Positions 17,635-26,903 of a stretch of DNA of 64,000 nucleotides are shown here, one piece after another. The stretch is taken from assembly GCF_020618475.1 (NCBI RefSeq), contig NZ_CP085336.1, positions 744,001-808,000 of the forward strand, in the 5' to 3' direction. The stretch is from Haladaptatus halobius (GTDB lineage: Archaea; Halobacteriota; Halobacteria; Halobacteriales; Haladaptataceae). Position numbers and translations under genes: made by a program. Positions within the stretch are counted from its first letter, which is position 1. Every line of letters begins with the position of its first letter. The notes under the pieces are model-generated. The model saw only the letters and a list, made by a program, of their open reading frames with translations. It was not told where the DNA came from and ran no database searches.

Positions 17635-18747
17635 ATGACACGAGTACACATGATGGAGGATTTCGAGACGGGAATTCGGAAGACGTTCGACGGGTCGCTC
17701 GCGGCGCTCGTACTCGCGAGTATCTGCATCGTCGTTTTCGGCGCACTGATACAGGTCAGCTTCGGAGCGTACTCCACGACGCTGGCGCAGGCGTGGAACG
17801 CGGTGTTCGACCCGAAGGTCGTCACCAATCCCGAGGTGCTGTCGGCGCTCCTGTTCGGGAACGAACTGCCACGGAACGTCAGTCTGAGCGACGAGACGAC
17901 CATCATCTGGAGCATCCGGCTCCCCCGCGTCTTCGTCGCCGTTCTCGTCGGCGCGAACCTCGCAATCTCGGGGGCCATCTTCCAAGCCGTGACGCGAAAC
18001 GAACTGGCGAGTCCGTACATCCTCGGCGTGAGCCACGGGGCCGGGCTCGCGGTGTTGCTCACCCTCGTCGTCTTCAGCGGACTGTCACTCTTCCTGCCGG
18101 TGTTCGCCGCGCTGGGGGGCATCGCCGCGTTTCTGGTCGTCTACGCCATCGCGTGGAAGGGAGGCACAAGTCCGATTCGGCTCGTGCTGGCGGGTTTCAT
18201 CGTCGGCACGATCTGCTACTCGTTCCAGCGGGGACTGTTCTTCTTCGCGCAGGACATCGGCGTCGTCCAGACCGCCCTCGCGTGGACGACGGGTTCGCTC
18301 ACCGGGGTCGGGTGGGAGCAGGTGCGGATCATCCTCGTTCCGACGCTGTTCGTCGTCCCGGTCGGACTGCTGGCGTCGCGCCAGTTGAACCTCCTCCTCC
18401 TCGGCGAGCGAACAGCCAGGTCGTTAGGGATGTCGGTGGAGCGTGTCCGGTTCGCCCTCTCGGCGCTGGCTATCCTCGCCGCGAGCGCCGCCATCTCCGT
18501 CGCCGGAATCGTCAGCTTCGTCGGCCTCATCGTCCCGCACATCGTCCGAAACGTCGTCGGAACCGACTACCGGAAGGTCGTCCTCGGCTGTCTGTTCGTC
18601 GGTCCCGCGCTGGTGGTCGGCGCGGACGTGGGCGCGCGACTCGCACTGAATCCGGTGCAGGTTCCGGTCGGAATCGTGACGGGGCTGGTCGGCGGTCCGT
18701 ACTTCCTCTATCTCATGCGGAAACGAAAGAAACTGGGTGAACTCTGA
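17635..18747 (+). CDS. iron-siderophore ABC transporter permease (FecCD family)
   Basis: Polytopic permease, 370 residues, FecCD/BtuC family. Diagnostic stretches are WSIRLPRVFVAVLVGANLAISG, read here as the IRLPR-x-VGA-LA-SG signature, RNELASPYILGVSHGAGLA, SLGMSVERVRF, and VSFVGLIVPHIVRN. The start at 17635 is taken because the iron box lies upstream and earlier in-frame codons would overlap it. Its TGA overlaps the ATG of the flavoprotein gene, so the two are translationally coupled. Confidence 0.93.
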   Translation: MTRVHMMEDFETGIRKTFDGSLAALVLASICIVVFGALIQVSFGAYSTTLAQAWNAVFDPKVVTNPEVLSALLFGNELPRNVSLSDETTIIWSIRLPRVFVAVLVGANLAISGAIFQAVTRNELASPYILGVSHGAGLAVLLTLVVFSGLSLFLPVFAALGGIAAFLVVYAIAWKGGTSPIRLVLAGFIVGTICYSFQRGLFFFAQDIGVVQTALAWTTGSLTGVGWEQVRIILVPTLFVVPVGLLASRQLNLLLLGERTARSLGMSVERVRFALSALAILAASAAISVAGIVSFVGLIVPHIVRNVVGTDYRKVVLGCLFVGPALVVGADVGARLALNPVQVPVGIVTGLVGGPYFLYLMRKRKKLGEL

Positions 18748-19541
18748 TGACGGAGCGAACGACGAAACGAGACGTGGTGATCGTCGGCGGGGGCGCGTCC
18801 GGTCTCTCCGCCGCGATATTCGTCGCGCGATACGACCTCGACGCGCTGGTGTTCGACGGGGGCTGTGCGGCGATTCGCCAGTGTGCACACCTCGAAAACT
18901 TCCTCGGCTTCCCCGGCGGCGTTCCCCCGGAGACGTTCCTCTCGCTCGGTCGCGAGCAGGCCGAACTGGCGGGCTGCGAGATAGTCGAGGACACGGTCGT
19001 CGAGGTCGCGCGAACCGACGACGGTTTCATGGTCGAGACGCGCGACGGGCGGGAGGTCGAAACGAGACGGCTCGTGGCCGCCTCCGTCTACGACGACGAG
19101 TACCTCGCCCGGTTCGCGGACGAACTGGACGCGAACCGGGACGGTCGCACCGCGGTCGACGGGCTGTACGTCACAGGCTGGCTCGCGGAGGAAGCGGAGC
19201 ACCAAGCCATCGTGAACGCGGGCGACGGAGCGCGGGCGGCACTGGCGCTCGTCCGCGACGTTCGGCGCGAAGAGGAGGGACTCTGGGAGGAGGTCGCCGA
19301 CTACTACTACGACTGGACGGTTCGAGACGGTCGGTACGGCGGCGCGGAGTTCGAAGACGGAATTGCCGAACTCGTCGCGGACGGCGCACCCCCGGACGCG
19401 ACCGCGGAGGACGAACGGCGAATGCGCGAACGGCTCCGGTGCGAGCATCTCGCGCTGGAGATAGACGACGCCGAACGCGAGCGACGCGCAGAGCGCGGAC
19501 GACGCCTCGTTCGAAAACACGTGGATGAGATAGAACCATGA
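18747..19541 (+). CDS. FAD-dependent oxidoreductase embedded in siderophore operon
   Basis: 264-residue flavoprotein related to the FAD domain of thioredoxin reductases: VVIVGGGASGLSAAIFVARY at the N-terminus, HLENFLGFPGG (the ENF-GFPG signature) and DGLYVTGW. There is no thioredoxin-reductase CxxC active site and no full NADPH-binding domain; instead there is a charged, Arg/Glu-rich C-terminal region of about 80 residues. It lies between permease and ATPase with overlaps at both ends, so a role in reducing imported ferric siderophore is a reasonable inference, not proven. Confidence 0.82.
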   Translation: MTERTTKRDVVIVGGGASGLSAAIFVARYDLDALVFDGGCAAIRQCAHLENFLGFPGGVPPETFLSLGREQAELAGCEIVEDTVVEVARTDDGFMVETRDGREVETRRLVAASVYDDEYLARFADELDANRDGRTAVDGLYVTGWLAEEAEHQAIVNAGDGARAALALVRDVRREEEGLWEEVADYYYDWTVRDGRYGGAEFEDGIAELVADGAPPDATAEDERRMRERLRCEHLALEIDDAERERRAERGRRLVRKHVDEIEP

Positions 19542-20401
19542 CGGAACGAATCTCGGACGGCGGAATGGTCGTCGAACGCGAATCGGAGGAACGGGAACTG
19601 GAAGAACGGGAAGTCGACTCCAGCGAACTGCTCGGCAAAGAGCTCGAAATCGGCTACCCCGACACCGACGAGCCGGTCGTCGAGTGCGAGTCCATCGTCA
19701 TCCCCGCGGGCGAGATAACTGCCCTCGTCGGGCCGAACGGGAGCGGGAAGAGCACCCTGCTCAAGGCGCTCTCCCGGGAACTCGACCCCGAGAACGGGAC
19801 GGTTCGACTCGACGGCGAGGACGTGCGGACGCTCGGGACGAAAGCCCTCGCTCGGAAACTTGGGCTGCTCTCGCAGGAGAACGAGTCGCCGGGGAATCTG
19901 ACCGTCGAAGAGCTCACCCACCACGGGCGCTACCCGCATCGGGGGTTCTTCGATTCGAGAACCGAGGACGACCACGAGGCGGTCGAGCGCGCCCTCGAAC
20001 TCGCGGGGGTCACGCACCTCCGGGCCGAGGAGATGGGCAGTCTCAGCGGAGGGCAGCGACAGCTCGCGTGGATAGCGATGGTACTCGCGCAGGACACCGA
20101 CGTGCTGTTGCTAGACGAGCCGACCACGTACCTCGACCTGCGCCACCAACTGCGCGTGCTGGAGGTCGTCCGGACGCTCGCGCGAGAACGGGGATTGACC
20201 ATCGCCATCGTCCTGCACGATATCGCGCAGGCGGCCCGCTACGCCGACAATCTCGTCGCCCTGCGCGACGGTGAACCCTACGACTGGGGACCGCCCGGCG
20301 AGGTCGTGACGGAGGAGTTGCTGGCCGACGTGTTCGGCGTCGAAGCGGCCGTCGGCGTCGGGCCGGAGGGGCCGGTCGTGACCCCGAGACGACCGTTGTG
20401 A
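19538..20401 (+). CDS. iron-siderophore ABC transporter ATP-binding protein (FepC-like)
   Basis: ATPase that drives the siderophore importer. Walker A GPNGSGKST, Q-loop LGLLSQENESP, signature LSGGQRQLAWIAMVLAQ, Walker B VLLLDEPTTYLD and the switch His in VLHDIAQAARY are all present. 287 residues, with about 30 extra acidic residues before the nucleotide-binding domain. The start overlaps the flavoprotein stop by four bases. It closes the operon. Confidence 0.94.
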   Translation: MTERISDGGMVVERESEERELEEREVDSSELLGKELEIGYPDTDEPVVECESIVIPAGEITALVGPNGSGKSTLLKALSRELDPENGTVRLDGEDVRTLGTKALARKLGLLSQENESPGNLTVEELTHHGRYPHRGFFDSRTEDDHEAVERALELAGVTHLRAEEMGSLSGGQRQLAWIAMVLAQDTDVLLLDEPTTYLDLRHQLRVLEVVRTLARERGLTIAIVLHDIAQAARYADNLVALRDGEPYDWGPPGEVVTEELLADVFGVEAAVGVGPEGPVVTPRRPL

Positions 20402-20402
20402 G

Positions 20403-20716
20403 TCAGGCCGGAACGAGTTCGAGGGAGTAAGTAGAACTGCACTCGGCGTTCGGCCCGTGGTTCCCGACGGCGACGACGATTTCGTAGGCGCGACCGTCGT
20501 ACCGGACGACGGCATCGTCGGGATTTTCGAACTCGTCCAACAGCGCGATCGACTCGCAGGTCGCGTACTCGCCCCGCTCGTACGCGATTCGAACCTCCTT
20601 CCGCGCCTCCGCGGGCAGGTCTGCGTAGGCAACGCCCTGACGATCTCCGATGGCGGACCCAAGACAGCCGGCGACCGAGAAGAAACCGACAGGGCGAGGA
20701 GTTGGCGGCGGCGCAT
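20403..20716 (-). pseudogene. small lipoprotein, frameshifted
   Basis: The start reads MRRRQLLAL and then the frame breaks at about 20687-20689. With one base restored the reading is GFFSVAGCLGSAIGD, a lipoprotein signal with lipobox SVAGC, followed by an intact mature domain with two cysteines (ATCESIALLDEF, NAECSSTYSLELV). The length is one base short of a multiple of three. The family is unrecognised; it resembles haloarchaeal lipoproteins of about 100 residues. It is convergent with the siderophore ATPase, one base apart. Confidence 0.7.
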
Positions 20717-20954
20717 GGTTCCACGTATCGGTCTATCGAGAAAACCGTTCGGAAGGGTGAAACGACCGTTTGACGGAGCGCGTCGAATCGAACCGGTTGG
20801 ACTCGACCGACTCGGCTTTCGTCGGGTTCGTCGGTACCGATTCGAGAGGCTCTCGGCCCCACCGCTGTTCGACGCAGCACCGTGAACGAAGTCCGTAATT
20901 GTACCCCGTGTTATATTTTCGTCGACGAAGTACGTCGTTGCAGACGGGGTGGAC

Positions 20955-22154
20955 ATGGCTCGGAATCGTCTCCGTTCTTCCCGGTGGGGGTTCGTCGCCG
21001 CCGTCGTCGTAGCCGTGGGGGCGGCGGGAACGTACCAGTACGCGTGGCCGGTCATCCGCGGCCCGCTTAGCGCGCAGGCCGGGGCTTCCGAGACGGCCAC
21101 CGGGACGATATTTTCGATACTGATCGTCGCGCAGACGCTCACCGCCTTCCCCGGGGGATGGATACGCGACCACTGGGGGCCGCGGATTCCGCTCTTCGTC
21201 GGCGGCGTTCTGCTCCTCGCCGGATTCAGCGGCGCCGCTCTCGCACCGACGTTACCCGCGCTGTACCTCTGGTTCGCCCTCGGCGGTTCCGGCGTCGGAA
21301 TCGTGTACGATATCGCGGTGAACACGCCATCGCGGTGGTTCGAGAAGCGGCGGGGGATGGCGACCGGCGCCGTGAGCATGGCGTTCAGCGGAACGAGTTT
21401 CGTCCTGATACCGTTCATCCGTCGCGGCGCCGAGTCGGCCTACGTCCCCACGCTATTGGTGTTGGCCGCCGCAGCAGGGGGAACCTCGCTCGTCGCTGCC
21501 GCTATCCTCAGAGACCCGGATACGGACGCGCAGAATCCGGTGCGAGCGTCTCGAACGGACGCCGCAACCGGTTCCGCTATCACGTGGCGAACGATGGTTC
21601 GGACGCGTCGGTTCTGGTTCCTGTACGCCGTGTTCGTCGTCGTGAACGGCGTCGGTCTCATGCTCATCGAGAAAGTGGTTGTGTACGCGAACCAACTCGG
21701 ACTCTCGTCGACGGCCGCGACCGCCGCGGCCTCGCTCGTCGCGCTGGGTCAGGCGATGGGCGTTCTCGTTCTCGGAACCCTATCCGATCGGCTCGGGCGC
21801 GAGCGAACGCTAGTCATCTCGTTGGTGTTCTGCGGAGTCGCGCTCGCCGCGACCGTCGTCGCCGGGCGACTCGCGCTCGACTGGGCGTTCGTCGCGTTCG
21901 CGGGAATCACCATGTTCTTCCGAAGTCCCTCGTTCGCTATCATGCCGGGTCTCGTCGGTGAGTACTACGGCGAGGCGTACTCGTCGGAGAACTACGCGGT
22001 GCTCCTCACGGCGAAGCTCTGGGGCGGGATCTTCGGCGGAACCGTGACGAGCGTCCTCGTCCTCGATATCGGATGGTCGGTGACGTTCCTCGTCGCCGCG
22101 GGACTCGCACTCGGTGCGGGAGTCGCCGCGCTGTGTGCGCTTCGAACGCGGTGA
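20955..22154 (+). CDS. MFS transporter, OFA-like
   Basis: About 399 residues and 12 hydrophobic helices. GGWIRDHWGPRIPLF and GTLSDRLGRERTL are the MFS loop 2-3 and loop 8-9 motifs. GPLSAQAGASETATGTIFS resembles the oxalate/formate antiporter group; the substrate is probably a monocarboxylate, but this is family inference. A TATA-like gttatatttt at 20909-20918 precedes the gene. Confidence 0.85.
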   Translation: MARNRLRSSRWGFVAAVVVAVGAAGTYQYAWPVIRGPLSAQAGASETATGTIFSILIVAQTLTAFPGGWIRDHWGPRIPLFVGGVLLLAGFSGAALAPTLPALYLWFALGGSGVGIVYDIAVNTPSRWFEKRRGMATGAVSMAFSGTSFVLIPFIRRGAESAYVPTLLVLAAAAGGTSLVAAAILRDPDTDAQNPVRASRTDAATGSAITWRTMVRTRRFWFLYAVFVVVNGVGLMLIEKVVVYANQLGLSSTAATAAASLVALGQAMGVLVLGTLSDRLGRERTLVISLVFCGVALAATVVAGRLALDWAFVAFAGITMFFRSPSFAIMPGLVGEYYGEAYSSENYAVLLTAKLWGGIFGGTVTSVLVLDIGWSVTFLVAAGLALGAGVAALCALRTR

Positions 22155-22162
22155 GACGCCGT

Positions 22163-23275
22163 TCAGAGCGCCCGCCACGTCCGCGGGGAATCGTTCAGTC
22201 GCTCGCGGCCGTCCTCCGTGACGACCACCAGATCCTCGATTCGGACACCGAACTCGCCGGAGAGGTAGACACCGGGTTCGACGCTGAACACCATGCCGGG
22301 TTCGAGTTCGCGGTCGTTGCCGGAGACGATGTACGGGCCTTCGTGAACGTCCAGCCCGACGCCGTGGCCGGTTCTATGGATGAACTGCTCGCCGTAGCCG
22401 TACGACTCGATGACCTCGCGCGCGGCGCGGTCGACCGATTCGGCGGTGACGCCGGGTTCGACCGCCTCGACGCCCGCCCGTTGCGCGTCGAGGACGGCGC
22501 GGTGAACCCTGTCGAACTCCTCGGGCGGCGTTCCGGCGAACACGACGGTTCGGGTCTGGTCGCCGGGGTAACCGTCCACGAACGCGCCGAAGTCGAGGAC
22601 GACGGGGTCGCCGTAGTCGATTCGCCGGTCGCCGTGGCCGTGGTGGGGTTTCGCGCCGTTCGGGCCGGAGCCGACGATGGTGTCGAACGCCGGTTCCTCG
22701 CCGCCCGCCTCGGCGAGGCGAGTTTCGATCTCCCCGGCCAGTTCGCGCTCGGTCATCCCGATGGCGTCCTCGCCGAGTTTTCGGATTTCGACGCAGACCT
22801 CGTCCGCGAGTTCGCCGGCGCGGCTGAGCGTCTCGATCTCCGATTCGTCTTTCCGCATCCGGAGGGGTTCGAGCACTTCGCCGGCGAGGCCGAAGGTCGC
22901 CTCCGGCAGGGCGCGCCGCAGGTCTTGGGTGAACAGCGCCCACATCGTGTCGTCCACGAGCAGGTGCCCGCCGCGGAGGTCGAGGTCGTCGGCGACGGCG
23001 GAGACGAGGTCGAGGGGGTCGTCGCCGTCGCTCCACGTTCGCACGTCCGCGACCCACGACTCGTCGGCTATCTGCTCGCCGTACATGTCCGGAACGACGA
23101 ACACGGGGTCGCCGTCGGCCGGGACGAACAGGAGGAGGTGTCGCTCGCCGGGGTGCTCCCGAAATTCGGAGACGTAAAAGAGGTTCGTGCTCGGAAACAG
23201 GACGGCCGCGTCCGCGTCGACCGCTCGGAGTCGCCGTCGACATCGTCGAGTTCGTTCCGCGAAGACGTTCGGCAT
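22163..23275 (-). CDS. M24 family metallopeptidase (Xaa-Pro peptidase-like)
   Basis: 370-residue pita-bread-fold peptidase. An N-terminal creatinase-type domain (LFYVSEFREHPGERHLLLF) precedes the catalytic domain with the five metal ligands in order: Asp in VVLDFGAFV, Asp in YPGDQTRTVVF, His in HRTGHGVGLDVHE, Glu in FSVEPGVY and Glu in VRIEDLVVV. It likely removes residues N-terminal to proline in peptides. Convergent with the MFS gene, separated by 8 bases. Confidence 0.93.
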   Translation of the reverse strand: MPNVFAERTRRCRRRLRAVDADAAVLFPSTNLFYVSEFREHPGERHLLLFVPADGDPVFVVPDMYGEQIADESWVADVRTWSDGDDPLDLVSAVADDLDLRGGHLLVDDTMWALFTQDLRRALPEATFGLAGEVLEPLRMRKDESEIETLSRAGELADEVCVEIRKLGEDAIGMTERELAGEIETRLAEAGGEEPAFDTIVGSGPNGAKPHHGHGDRRIDYGDPVVLDFGAFVDGYPGDQTRTVVFAGTPPEEFDRVHRAVLDAQRAGVEAVEPGVTAESVDRAAREVIESYGYGEQFIHRTGHGVGLDVHEGPYIVSGNDRELEPGMVFSVEPGVYLSGEFGVRIEDLVVVTEDGRERLNDSPRTWRAL

Positions 23276-23396
23276 CGGCCTTCACGTCGCGCGGGAGAGG
23301 TAAAAATCCCCCTCTCGCGGTCGGGGGAGAATCTACAGTCGTTCTGACCACGCGACCCGCCCCGAGTGATTTACCTTCGAATCGCGTACGGACGGT

Positions 23397-24731
23397 ATGG
23401 GCGGGGAACTGGGACTGCCGCGGAGTCGGTCGCGTCTCGCGTGGTGGGTCGTCGGAGGCGTCTTGGGTATCGCGGTGCTGTTCGTCCTCTACGCGTTCGT
23501 CGGAACGGTCGTGCTCGGCCTGTTCATGTACTACGCGACGCGACCGGTGTACGAGAGGATGGCGCGGCGGCTCGACTTTCCGGGGGTAGCCGCGGCCGCA
23601 GCGCTGCTGGCGGTCGCGCTCCCGGTCGTCGTCCTCGTCGCGTACGCGATCGCGGTCAGCGCGTCGGAGGTCGCCGCCATCGCGGGCGAACCGCTGGCGG
23701 AGTACGAGGGCGTCCTCCGACCCTACCTCGACCTCTCCTCGCTGCGGCTGCGCCCACAGCAGATGCTCGATTTCGTCCGTGCGAACCGAGAAGAGTGGGT
23801 CCGCTTCGGCGGCCCGGAACTGCTCGGGGGTGTCGTGAACGCGCTCGCCGCGTTCGGAACCGCGCTCTTACAGTTGTTCGTCGCGCTGGCGCTCGCGTTC
23901 TACCTTCTTCGGGACGACGACAGACTCGCTCGGTGGTTCGTCCGCGACATCGCCGACGAGCGGAGCACCGCCTACGCCTACGCGGCGGCGGTCGACAGCA
24001 ACCTCCGGACCGTGTACTTCGGGAGCATCCTGAACGCGTTCGTCGTCACGCTCGTCGCCGCCGTGGCGTTCAATATCGCCGATTTCGTCGCGCCGCCCGG
24101 CCTCTCCATCCCCCTCCCGACGTTGCTCGGCCTGCTCACGGGTATCGCCAGCCTCGTCCCGGTCGTCGGGACGAAACTCGTCTACCTCCCGGTGACGGCG
24201 TACCTCGTCGCCCGCGCCCTCGGTCGAGGGGTCGTCTCCCTCTGGTTTCCGATCGCGGTCGTCCTCGTCTTCGCGGTCGTCGTCGACCGCGTAACCGAAG
24301 TCGCCGTTCGACCGTACTTGACCGACCGCGAACTGCACGGCGGACTGATGCTGTTCGCGTACATCTTCGGACCGCTCCTGTTCGGCTGGTACGGCATCTT
24401 CCTCGGCCCGCTGTTGCTCGTCCTGCTCGTCCAGTTCGGCCGAATCGTCCTCCCGAAACTGATTCGAGGGGAGCCGATTTCGACGCCACCCGCCGGACGT
24501 GAGAAAGCGTCCGGGACGAACGACGACGGAACGGAGAACGAGGGTGACGCGACCGAGAAGGCGGGTAACTCGCCCGAAAGAGAAAGAAGGGGCGGGAAAA
24601 CCGAGAGCGGAGGTGTCGGAAGGGAAGACGAGGACGGGAACGAAGGCGACGAAGGCGAGAATGAAGAGGACGGTATCGAGTCGGTTCCACCGACCGAGAG
24701 CGACGAGGACGGAGGCGGCAGTTCAACCTAA
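23397..24731 (+). CDS. AI-2E family (PerM-like) transporter
   Basis: 444 residues: about eight transmembrane helices with the family's late motifs (GLLTGIASLVPVVGT, GGLMLFAYIFGPLLFGWYGIFLGPLL), then a hydrophilic tail of roughly 90 residues rich in Glu, Asp, Gly and Lys. The family includes quorum-signal exporters and ion antiporters; function here is unassigned. The tail is low-complexity and lengthens the protein well beyond the usual 350 residues. Confidence 0.85.
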   Translation: MGGELGLPRSRSRLAWWVVGGVLGIAVLFVLYAFVGTVVLGLFMYYATRPVYERMARRLDFPGVAAAAALLAVALPVVVLVAYAIAVSASEVAAIAGEPLAEYEGVLRPYLDLSSLRLRPQQMLDFVRANREEWVRFGGPELLGGVVNALAAFGTALLQLFVALALAFYLLRDDDRLARWFVRDIADERSTAYAYAAAVDSNLRTVYFGSILNAFVVTLVAAVAFNIADFVAPPGLSIPLPTLLGLLTGIASLVPVVGTKLVYLPVTAYLVARALGRGVVSLWFPIAVVLVFAVVVDRVTEVAVRPYLTDRELHGGLMLFAYIFGPLLFGWYGIFLGPLLLVLLVQFGRIVLPKLIRGEPISTPPAGREKASGTNDDGTENEGDATEKAGNSPERERRGGKTESGGVGREDEDGNEGDEGENEEDGIESVPPTESDEDGGGSST

Positions 24732-24757
24732 GTGGGAGGCCGTCGTACGACGGTGTC

Positions 24758-25819
24758 ATGCCGCGAAACCGGGTCGCGGAGTTCGATATCGATTTCGTCC
24801 AAGCGCTGGACGCGGAGGGGACGGTCGATACGGATTTCGTGCCAGATATCGGCGACGACCAGCTTCGAGAGATGTACCGGCAAATGAAACGCGCGCGGCG
24901 ACTGGACGAGCGAGCCATCGCCCTCCAGCGGCGCGGGGAGATCGGAACGTACGCGCCGGGTATCGGGCAGGAAGGAACGCAGGTGGCGAGCGCGATGGCG
25001 CTCACCGACCGAGACTGGATGGTACCTTCGTTCCGTGAACAGGCCGGGTTTCTGGCGCGAGGGATACCGCCCGAAGCGATCCTCGAGTACGCGATGGGGA
25101 TGGAAGAGGGGGCGGAGATTCCGGAGGGACACCGCGAACTGCCGCCGTCGATTCCGGTCGGGAGTCAGGCCCTCCACGCCGCGGGAATTGGGTGGGCGGA
25201 GACGATTCGCGGAGCGGACAGCGTCGCACTGACGTTCTTCGGCGACGGGGCGACCAGCGAGGGCGACGTGTACGAAGCGACGAACGTCGCAGGTGCGCTC
25301 GACGCGCAGGTCGTCTTCGTCTGCCAGAACAACCAGTACGCCATCTCGACGCCGCGGACGAAACAGACCCGCGCAGAGACGCTGGCGCAGAAGGCGATAG
25401 CCGCAGGCATCGAAGGCGTGCAGGTCGACGGGAACGACGTGTTGGGCGTCTACTCGGTCGTCACCGACGCCATCGAGAGCGCGCGGGGCGGCGACCCCGT
25501 CTTCGTGGAGGCGATGACCTATCGGCGGTCGATGCACACGACGGCGGACGACCCTTCCGTCTACCGAACCGAGGACGAGGAACGCGAGTGGGAGACGCTC
25601 GACCCCATCCTTCGCTTCCAGCGGTACCTCGAAAGCGAAGGCGTCCTCTCGGCGGACGACGTCGAAGGGATCGACGCCGAAATCGAGGACGAACTCGCGG
25701 ACGCCATCGAGGCGGTGCGAGAGACGACGGTAGAGTACGCCGACATGTTCGAGTTCGTCTTCGCGGAGACGCCACCGACCATCGAGCGACAACGGGAGGC
25801 GTTCGAGCGTGGCGAATGA
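24758..25819 (+). CDS. 2-oxoacid dehydrogenase E1 component, alpha subunit
   Basis: Thiamine-diphosphate-dependent E1 alpha, 353 residues, decarboxylating pyruvate or a branched-chain 2-oxoacid. GDGATSEGDVYEATNVAG is the ThDP-magnesium motif and VCQNNQYAISTP follows as usual. RRSMHTTADDPSVYR is the phosphorylation-loop region of the family. The gene overlaps the beta subunit start by 11 bases. No E2 or E3 gene follows, so the E1 works with subunits encoded elsewhere. Confidence 0.93.
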   Translation: MPRNRVAEFDIDFVQALDAEGTVDTDFVPDIGDDQLREMYRQMKRARRLDERAIALQRRGEIGTYAPGIGQEGTQVASAMALTDRDWMVPSFREQAGFLARGIPPEAILEYAMGMEEGAEIPEGHRELPPSIPVGSQALHAAGIGWAETIRGADSVALTFFGDGATSEGDVYEATNVAGALDAQVVFVCQNNQYAISTPRTKQTRAETLAQKAIAAGIEGVQVDGNDVLGVYSVVTDAIESARGGDPVFVEAMTYRRSMHTTADDPSVYRTEDEEREWETLDPILRFQRYLESEGVLSADDVEGIDAEIEDELADAIEAVRETTVEYADMFEFVFAETPPTIERQREAFERGE

Positions 25820-26777
25820 ACTACGCCTCGTGGAGGCGATTCGGACGACCTTGCGCGAGGAGATGGAACGCGACGATCGGATGGTCGTCTACGGCGAGGA
25901 CGTCGGCGTCGACGGCGGCGTCTTCCGGGCGACCCAAGACCTCATCGACGAGTTTCCCGAGCGAGTGCACGACGTTCCGCTGGCCGAGTCGGCCATCGTC
26001 GGGATGGGTGTCGGACTCGCGGCGGCGGGGATGAATCCGGTTCCCGAGATACAGTTTCAGGGCTTCATCTATCAGGGGTTCCACCAGTTGCAACAGCACG
26101 CCGCGCGGATTCGCAGTCGCACCCGCGGTCGGTACAACTGCCAGATGACGATTCGGACGCCCTACGGCGGCGGTATCCGAGCGCTCGAACACCACTCCGA
26201 GAGCTTCGAGGCGGGGTTCGCACACATTCCCGGCCTCAAGGTGGTCGTTCCGGCGACCCCGGCGGACGCGAAGGGACTGCTAACGGCCTCGATACGCGAT
26301 CCCGACCCTGTCGTGTTCTTCGAACCGACTCGGCTCTACCGCGCGATGCGCGAGTCGGTGCCGGAAGGCGACCACGTCGTGCCCCTCGGCGAGGCGGAAG
26401 TCGTGCAGTCGGGCGAGGACGTGACCGTCGTCGCGTGGGGATCGATGCGCCGAGCGGCGCTGGACGCGACGACGAGCGTCGATGCCAGCGTCGAAGTCGT
26501 CGACCCTCGAACCATCTCGCCGCTCGATTCGGACGCCATCGTCGAGTCGGTGAAGAAGACGGGGCGCTGCGTCGTCGTCCACGAAGCGCCGCGAACGCTC
26601 GGCGTCGGGGCAGAAATCGTCGCCCGAATCAACGACGAGGCGTTCTACTACCTCGAATCACCCGTCCAGCGCGTGACGGGGTACGACGTGCCGTACCCCT
26701 TCTTCGCTCGGGAAAGCGCGTACCTCCCCGACGCCGAGCGAATTGAGAGAGGTATCGAACGGGCGCTCGCGGGGTGA
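25809..26777 (+). CDS. 2-oxoacid dehydrogenase E1 component, beta subunit
   Basis: 322-residue transketolase-type beta subunit that completes the E1 active site. MVVYGEDVGVDGGVFRAT and RVHDVPLAESAIVGMGVGLA are hallmark stretches; EIQFQGFIYQGFHQL and VVDPRTISPLDSDAIVESV follow. Starts with GTG at 25809, inside the end of the alpha gene, so the subunits are coupled. Substrate preference (pyruvate or branched-chain) cannot be settled from sequence alone. Confidence 0.93.
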   Translation: MANELRLVEAIRTTLREEMERDDRMVVYGEDVGVDGGVFRATQDLIDEFPERVHDVPLAESAIVGMGVGLAAAGMNPVPEIQFQGFIYQGFHQLQQHAARIRSRTRGRYNCQMTIRTPYGGGIRALEHHSESFEAGFAHIPGLKVVVPATPADAKGLLTASIRDPDPVVFFEPTRLYRAMRESVPEGDHVVPLGEAEVVQSGEDVTVVAWGSMRRAALDATTSVDASVEVVDPRTISPLDSDAIVESVKKTGRCVVVHEAPRTLGVGAEIVARINDEAFYYLESPVQRVTGYDVPYPFFARESAYLPDAERIERGIERALAG

Positions 26778-26903
26778 CTGCCCGTCGCTCGCGTACCTCT
26801 CTCGGTGTGGCGGAGAGACGGTGACTCAAACGCGACGCGATTTCGAACATCTATTTCGACAGTAGTAAGAGCTTTATTATTATTGTTCTAATTACCAGTA
26901 AGG

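Noticed and set aside
20111..21418. 435-codon minus-strand frame across the siderophore ATPase end and MFS start
   Set aside because: Contains only the first nine residues of the broken lipoprotein as coherent sequence; the rest is antisense to real genes.
22073..23347. 424-codon plus frame
   Set aside because: Antisense to the M24 peptidase, whose five metal ligands are all present.
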